Part shown: positions 59,266-64,000 of the stretch, in pieces | Layout of the letters: every line of letters starts with the position of its first letter | How positions within the stretch are numbered: the stretch's first letter is position 1 | Assembly (NCBI GenBank): GCA_949372635.1 | Contig: CASIAB010000008.1 | Span: 124,001-188,000, forward strand | Reading direction: 5' to 3' | Length of the DNA: 64,000 bases | From: an uncultured Pseudomonadales bacterium | GTDB lineage: Bacteria; Pseudomonadota; Gammaproteobacteria; Pseudomonadales; Pseudohongiellaceae | The notes under the pieces: model-generated | The model's database searches: none | Told to the model about the DNA's origin: nothing | The model's input: the letters and a program-made list of their open reading frames with translations, nothing else | Program-made: the position numbers and the translations under genes

Positions 59266-60639
59266 TTAACGTCTAGAGAGAACTGCGCTTAGAGGTTTTA
59301 TCGATGCTCGCCCTAGCAGCAAGACAATTAGGAAGAGTGCCAAAAAGTAGACAGGAAAGCCGCGCAGAGCATCCAAGAATATGGCATCACGAAGGGCCTC
59401 CTCGGGCACTGTGCCTTCTTGCTGCGCTCGCAATAGCGCCACATAAGCAGTGTATAGAAGACTCGCAAATCCAAGCCCCAAATTTAAGGCTAGTCCCTTG
59501 AAGCTGAGAACCGTCGCCCTATGTACAGAATCAACTTCCTTATTGATGTAATAACTAGACTGAAACTGCACCATCCCCATCATCGCGAACGCGCCAACAG
59601 CGAAAATTACACCGTAATATGGAATAGCCAAACCAAGCCCAAGCAACCACTGCATTAAAAGAAAAGAGAGTGTTAAAAAGTTGAATAGCGGCGAGTGGTT
59701 TGTAACAAGATAACGAGACAATATCGCATTCACCATCCCCACTAAAGACATGCCTGCCCCGATAAATCCGAACCAACTCACAGGTATATCTATAACGCGG
59801 TAGTATTCACTGGCAAGAACCACAAATTGTCTACCCACACTGTCCAAGGCCAGCGCCGCCAGTATGACAAACAACACAAACCGGTGGTTAATAGTCCATT
59901 TCGCGGCAACTACTATTTTACGAAAAGGATTTAATAGAAAATTCCCTGTCAGTTGCTGCGAGTCGGAGAGTTGGTCCTCGCCGACATCAATATCATGAAA
60001 CCCTAAAGCGGTGCCGAGAACGATAAACGAGGTCATCAGCGTTAATATTATCGGCAGACGGATAACGAGATTGCTGGACAACTGCCATTGCGGATCTATG
60101 GCCGAAAGCAAACCATTCACCATGTTCGAATCATAGGCGAATGCCCCAAGAATCATTGTCATGAAAAACCCGATGGAAACAACTTGCGTCGTGCGCTGTA
60201 AGATTTTTGCCCAATCGTCTTCGCGCCCCAGAGCCTTTAGCGAGTCATAGGCTAATGCCTCATCGGCTCCACTTGCAGCGGCTTCAGACAAACCGGAACA
60301 AATTCTGTTGGCAAGAAACAGGGGGAATAGAAAAGGCGATGCGCCAATCGGCGCAAATACGATCAAAGCCATCTCGACCACCATCATGATCGCCGCAAAA
60401 ACCACCAAACGCTTACGACCGACGATATCCGCCAACGCACCTGAGGGCACTTCCGCCAGCACTATAGTAAGTGCCCATACAATATTAAGAATGGCAAACT
60501 GCTCTAGTGTCAGTCCATAGTCTAAGAACAACACGGTAAATACTGGATAGTAAAAACGAGCGGAATAGAACAGCCGAAAAATAATAAAGCGACGCAGATT
60601 CCCCTGCAATTGTGCAGTACTGAGTTTTGATGATGCCAT
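59266..60639 (-). CDS. MFS transporter upstream of ovoA
   Basis: A 457-residue, 12-helix major facilitator with the loop motif PSGALADIVGRKRLVVFAAIMM after helix 2. It is 90 bases upstream of ovoA on the same strand with no clear terminator in between, so co-transcription is possible. Export of ovothiol or uptake of a precursor would fit, but this is inference from position. The middle contains a long soluble loop (about 220-245). Confidence 0.85.
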   Translation of the reverse strand: MASSKLSTAQLQGNLRRFIIFRLFYSARFYYPVFTVLFLDYGLTLEQFAILNIVWALTIVLAEVPSGALADIVGRKRLVVFAAIMMVVEMALIVFAPIGASPFLFPLFLANRICSGLSEAAASGADEALAYDSLKALGREDDWAKILQRTTQVVSIGFFMTMILGAFAYDSNMVNGLLSAIDPQWQLSSNLVIRLPIILTLMTSFIVLGTALGFHDIDVGEDQLSDSQQLTGNFLLNPFRKIVVAAKWTINHRFVLFVILAALALDSVGRQFVVLASEYYRVIDIPVSWFGFIGAGMSLVGMVNAILSRYLVTNHSPLFNFLTLSFLLMQWLLGLGLAIPYYGVIFAVGAFAMMGMVQFQSSYYINKEVDSVHRATVLSFKGLALNLGLGFASLLYTAYVALLRAQQEGTVPEEALRDAIFLDALRGFPVYFLALFLIVLLLGRASIKPLSAVLSRR

Positions 60640-60832
60640 GTTACTATTACTCTATTATTTTGACTTATGGGCACGAACCAATAGCCCAGATCATGTATTC
60701 TATTAGTGCGAAAAGTCTAACCCTAACAGCAAGCCAAAGCTTCAGCTACGGCAATCCGTAATTGTTCCCAATACGTATCACCTCCATTACCACCTACCAA
60801 AGTCAATCGCTAGAAATAAATTAGGTAACAGC

Positions 60833-61925
60833 ATGAACAGTTTATCGATAACTCAACAGCGGGCAGCAGCCTCATTGCAATCCATGTTTATAGGAGACTC
60901 TTTATCCATGCCTGTGCACTGGTATTACAACCTAATGGATATTTATAAACAGTTCTCCGGAGGGATCACCAAGCTTGAAGCCGCTCCTAAGCGCCATCCT
61001 TCATCGATCATGTCACTTCATTCCACCAAGCAAGGCGGGCGTAATGCGCGTAATTCCAAAAGATCTCAGGCCGAAATTGTGGGCGACGTGATACTTAAGG
61101 GTAAGCGACAGTTCTGGGATCAATCAAATCAACACTATCATCAGGGTATGCGCGCTGGGGAAAATACTCTTAATGCACACTGCGCCAGAGCCACAATGAG
61201 AACTCTCGCAGCTAACGGCGGACACTACAATGAGGACCTATTTCTTAATGCCTACATCGAACTAATGACAGCCGACCCGGCATTGCATCCAGATACATAT
61301 GCAGAATCCTATCATCGGGGATTTTTTGCGAACTTGTCTGCTGGTAAAAATCGCAATAAGTGCGGCGCCGTGACACATGATACAGCATCTATTGGAGGCC
61401 TAGTAACAATCGCTCCCATTTTGATATCTGAACGAGTGCGTGGCACTTCACTTGAAATCGTCCAAGCCATCTGTCACAAGCATTTGCAACTTACTCACCC
61501 AGACGAATATTTGGCGAAAGTTTGCAGCGACTATGTCGGACTACTAGATGCGCTACTGTTTCGAGTGGAAGCGGTCTCCGCTCAAAAAATAATAGCCACC
61601 TGGGCTAAGCGTAGCATCAGAATGGCTATGCCTGAGTTACTGAAGCAAAGTACATTCCGACAATGACGTTGTAGGCCGCCTGTTCTCTTCAGCTTGCTAC
61701 ATAACTGACTCTTGGCCCAGCGTACTTTATCTCGCTTACAAGTACGCAGAACAACCGAAGGCCGGCCTACTCGCGAATGCTAATCTCGGTGGTGATAATG
61801 TGCATCGCGGAACTGTGCTGGGGGCAATTTTGGGACTCGCGACCAACAACATTCCACATGAGCTGTATGATGAATTGCTGGATAAAGATCTTATCGAAGA
61901 AGAAATAGCTGTACTGCTAAACTGA
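60833..61925 (+). pseudogene. ADP-ribosylglycohydrolase family protein, frameshifted
   Basis: The 277-residue ORF of the track has the N-terminal part of an ADP-ribosylglycohydrolase (GDSLSMPVHWYYNLMDIYKQF, then GRNARNSKRSQ and THDTASIGGLVTIAPILI). It stops at TGA 61664-61666. The next frame continues at once as DVVGRLFSSACYITDSWPSV, then LLANANLGGDNVHRGTVLGAI, the family's C-terminal metal-binding region, to a stop at 61923-61925. A net shift of one base near 61660 explains it. Members remove ADP-ribose from proteins or nucleic acids, or act as crystallin-like proteins. Without the C-terminal metal ligands the short product should be inactive. Confidence 0.78.
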
Positions 61926-62125
61926 GAAATTTCGTGATTACTCCCAGTTTATCCGCAATCGATACTAACTTCGTTCTGCCGAGCTCCTAATCTGTAGAAG
62001 TTTGATCACCCTCACCGTCTCAGCCTTTTGATATTTCACTCAATCTCAGCTATCCTTATTCCTTAAAGGATAGATCCAAAGTATCAAAGCAGACGTTATT
62101 TTCCAGTTATGCGAGATATTAAAAC

Positions 62126-62350
62126 ATGATTAAATTTTTTTACACTGGGAATCTAAGTCCAGCAAAAAAAGCCAGTGTATATTCTGGTTTTGGATTACTG
62201 ATTCTCTCGATCTTTCTTGTAGCGAGTATAGTTCTCAATATTTTTGAGCTGGAATCGTTTGCAATTCTGGGTCACAGCGGAGTAAGAACTCTCGCTGGAA
62301 TCGCTGTTGTAGGCTGCTTGCTTGCTGCTGTTGGGTTTTTTGACGAATAA
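62126..62350 (+). CDS. Small membrane protein, 74 residues
   Basis: A protein with two predicted membrane helices (about 20-42 and 55-71) after a short polar start with FFYTGNLSPAKKA. I do not recognise the family. It begins a run of three tiny membrane protein genes with gaps of 13 bases and a 4-base overlap. The ribosome site is weak (GAGAT). Confidence 0.6.
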   Translation: MIKFFYTGNLSPAKKASVYSGFGLLILSIFLVASIVLNIFELESFAILGHSGVRTLAGIAVVGCLLAAVGFFDE

Positions 62351-62363
62351 TCGAGGAAGGAAT

Positions 62364-62543
62364 ATGTTCAAACAATCAGACTTTTTTTTACTAATGGCAG
62401 TGGCAATATCGTTTGCCGTTTCTGGCTTCCTTTGGTTCTCAGGGAATTATGATGAAGGGCTCTTCACCGCGGTATGGGTGCCTTCAATATTGTGTTTTGG
62501 GATCTATTTCAAACTTATGGCGATAGCTGGGCGGAAATCATGA
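62364..62543 (+). CDS. Small membrane protein, 59 residues
   Basis: The ORF track starts at 62322; the ATG at 62364 behind GAGGAAGGAAT is the better start. Two hydrophobic helices (about 6-25 and 34-52) flank a GNYDEGLFTAVWVPSILCFG loop that looks conserved in small uncharacterised proteins of marine bacteria. Function unknown. Its stop overlaps the next start (ATGA). Confidence 0.65.
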   Translation: MFKQSDFFLLMAVAISFAVSGFLWFSGNYDEGLFTAVWVPSILCFGIYFKLMAIAGRKS

Positions 62544-62680
62544 GCCCTATGACGCTATTTTATATCGCTATGCTAGTTTTTGCTCTGATGATCACAGGCC
62601 TCTATTTTTCGGTTCGTGAATTTCTTTTCGTAAGTAAAGAGCCTTCTCAAGCTAAAGGTCCAGCGTCTGCCAATGAGTGA
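62540..62680 (+). CDS. Small membrane protein, 46 residues
   Basis: The ATG at 62540 overlaps the TGA of the preceding gene in ATGA, which implies translational coupling. The product has one membrane helix (MSPMTLFYIAMLVFALMI...) and a short polar tail rich in Ser, Pro and Ala. The track's longer version from 62474 reads through the previous gene in another frame and is less likely. Function unknown; it may form a complex with its two neighbours. Confidence 0.6.
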   Translation: MSPMTLFYIAMLVFALMITGLYFSVREFLFVSKEPSQAKGPASANE

Positions 62681-63465
62681 ATGGTAGTAACAGGGTCAGA
62701 GCAACACTATACATTTATGTTTTTCTTTGGGCAGGATTTTAGAAACCCTCCAATGCCCCCACTCAATTGGAAATAGGATCTATCTTGCTTAGTCACGTTA
62801 ATAAATGCTGCTTTTAGAGCTACTTGACCGCGGCGATACATCCAGATTGGGGCAACAACTTCCATTCGCCAGTCAATATGGAGATTAGCTCCTTACACCT
62901 TTCTAGGCTTATTTATTTAAAAGTCTGTTCTCAAGAAGTCTAGAATCCTCTCAGCCATCCTTCCTATTAATATCTTTGACAGACGTGAGCGGAAGTTAGC
63001 ACCCATTACCAGTATGTCTGTTCCTAGCTAGTAGGTTTTCTGCTGAAAGGCTGCAGCGGCAATTTCGTTTGGAAAAAGAAGCTAAGGACTTCAGCTAGTA
63101 TTCAGCACTAACGTTGCCACGGCCGTGCAGGATAACCAAGGGTAGATTTAGACGTCTGCGCAAGATTGGGGGGATAGTGACTTTATACTGCTGATTGCTG
63201 GCCTACAAGGGGTCCTTATACTTCCCAACCTAGGTAGCCACACTTGCTCGCCTTATACTGAATCAACCGGCTAATGATGCCTTACGCCTCTCCTGTAGTG
63301 GGAGAGATCTCATACCCTCAACCGGCAACCGCAGAAAGAACCCAGCCTCAAAATTTTGCCGAGGAACATGTCCCTGAGTATGATTGCGATGAGGCTGATA
63401 ATTTGCTGAATGGTTTCGAACTATTTTATATAGAGACTCTGATTGGTTCGGAGTAATCTTTGGTG
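62681..63465. other. Gene-poor region with remnants
   Basis: No intact gene of known family is visible in these 785 bases. It contains a universal stress protein fragment (62917-63024, listed separately), a 52-codon minus-strand ORF at 62707..62865 (MEVVAPIWMYRRGQVALKAA...) that may be another remnant, and a 60-codon plus-strand ORF at 63274..63456 without a ribosome site. The region looks like decayed coding DNA. Confidence 0.55.
62917..63024 (-). pseudogene. Universal stress protein C-terminal remnant
   Basis: The minus strand reads GTDILVMGANFRSRLSKILI, then GRMAERILDFLRTDF and a stop. This matches the C-terminal phosphate-binding region of UspA/UspE proteins (typically DLLVMGxxGRx...GxxAERIL). 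The frame is closed by a stop just upstream, and no N-terminal part could be found, so only a fragment is left. Confidence 0.55.
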
Positions 63466-63819
63466 ATGCTTAATGCGCATTCGAAAATTCTAATCTCTTT
63501 GCTGTTTGTTCTGTCGACGCCTCACTTTTTATCCGCGCAATCATCCTTAATAGAACGCCTAAGACAGGATGAGACACTTCAGGATGCAGCAATAATCGTT
63601 GTGCGCAGCGCACTCGGCGCACAAAAGCAGACTGTCGTTGTTCGTCGTAGTGCATTCGCGGTCGAGATTGGAATGTATATCCACACTTACCGTAGAACGC
63701 GCAATGCAAACACGCTAGAGAATATTCAGAAGCGATACACATTGGCGAAGTCGGAACTACTGGAGCCGGGACTGCCCGCTACTATGGAGGAGTTGGTCTC
63801 GATTCTAGAAATGCTCTAA
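63466..63819 (+). CDS. Exported protein of unknown function, 117 residues
   Basis: The ATG at 63466 opens a protein with a signal peptide (ILISLLFVLSTPHFLSAQ) and a mostly helical mature part of about 95 residues, with SSLIERLRQDETLQDAAIIVVRSALG and a C-terminal ELLEPGLPATMEELVSILEML. TTG and GTG codons directly upstream are alternative starts. I do not recognise the family. It stands alone. Confidence 0.55.
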   Translation: MLNAHSKILISLLFVLSTPHFLSAQSSLIERLRQDETLQDAAIIVVRSALGAQKQTVVVRRSAFAVEIGMYIHTYRRTRNANTLENIQKRYTLAKSELLEPGLPATMEELVSILEML

Positions 63820-63981
63820 TTAGACCTATTGCACCCCTCTTATAAACGGCCCTACCCCCTTGCCTAAATCGCGATTTAATCGTTTTTACCAATAACAGTA
63901 ATCGTAATAAATTGTTTTACCAATGAATTAATTTTGCTTATTGTGCGGTCTCGTTTTCACTTAATATACGAAGAGAGCAAA

Positions 63982-64000
63982 ATGAATCAGACCGCAAGTA
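63982..64000 (+). CDS. Possible start of a gene cut by the window end
   Basis: ATGAATCAGACC at the very end follows AGAGAGCAAA, a plausible ribosome site. Only six codons are visible, so nothing can be said of the product. Confidence 0.35.

Noticed and set aside
63274-63456. 60-codon ORF on the plus strand
   Set aside because: No ribosome site, no family resemblance, and atypical composition; left as part of the remnant region.

Overview
The window reads as a stretch of a gammaproteobacterial chromosome. The left part has the same gene order that is well known around the glnA-ntrBC, gpmI-ctpA and hisBHAF loci of Pseudomonas-like bacteria: tatBC, dtd, typA, thiI, glutamine synthetase, ntrB, ntrC, trmL, secB, yibN, gpmI, envC, ctpA, hisF/A/H/B, asmA-like, mutY, yggX and tRNA-Phe. 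The gene content of the right part (PQQ and GMC dehydrogenases, molybdoenzymes, many exported proteins) suggests an aerobic, probably marine heterotroph of the OM182/Cellvibrionales kind. That placement is inference, as no rRNA is present.

Layout. 0-1.3 kb: tatBC. 1.4-3.4 kb: two decayed genes, a metallo-beta-lactamase-fold hydrolase and a deleted prolyl aminopeptidase, flanking dtd. 3.5-7.0 kb: typA and thiI on the minus strand. 7.0-11.5 kb: a nitrogen-regulation locus in which a eukaryote-type glutamine synthetase (GSII) occupies the slot normally held by glnA. It is preceded by two NtrC boxes and a sigma-54 promoter and followed by ntrBC with a second NtrC box/sigma-54 promoter. 11.5-24.6 kb: conserved housekeeping genes ending at tRNA-Phe.

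To the right of tRNA-Phe the conserved order stops and accessory content dominates. It includes a Tat-lipoprotein molybdoenzyme with a membrane cytochrome b, an NhaC antiporter, a YbiT-type ABC-F protein and a PhoD-like phosphatase. A TetR regulator with a candidate operator lies in front of an isoquinoline-oxidoreductase-type molybdenum hydroxylase (iorAB). A cupin, MFS transporters, DbpA, SulP, two PQQ dehydrogenases and a GMC oxidoreductase overlapping an unusually short BCCT-like transporter follow. Between 55.9 and 60.6 kb lies a probable ovothiol locus: OvoA, a PLP enzyme that may be its C-S lyase partner (OvoB role), and an MFS transporter. The last 3 kb hold a frameshifted ADP-ribosylglycohydrolase, three overlapping or closely spaced tiny membrane proteins, and gene remnants.

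A recurring theme is gene decay. At least eight loci are interrupted by single-base shifts, nonsense codons or internal deletions, while all recognised housekeeping genes are intact. Either the accessory genome is decaying, or the assembly carries some indels that happen to lie only in accessory genes. No CRISPR array, integrase, transposase or rRNA was found.
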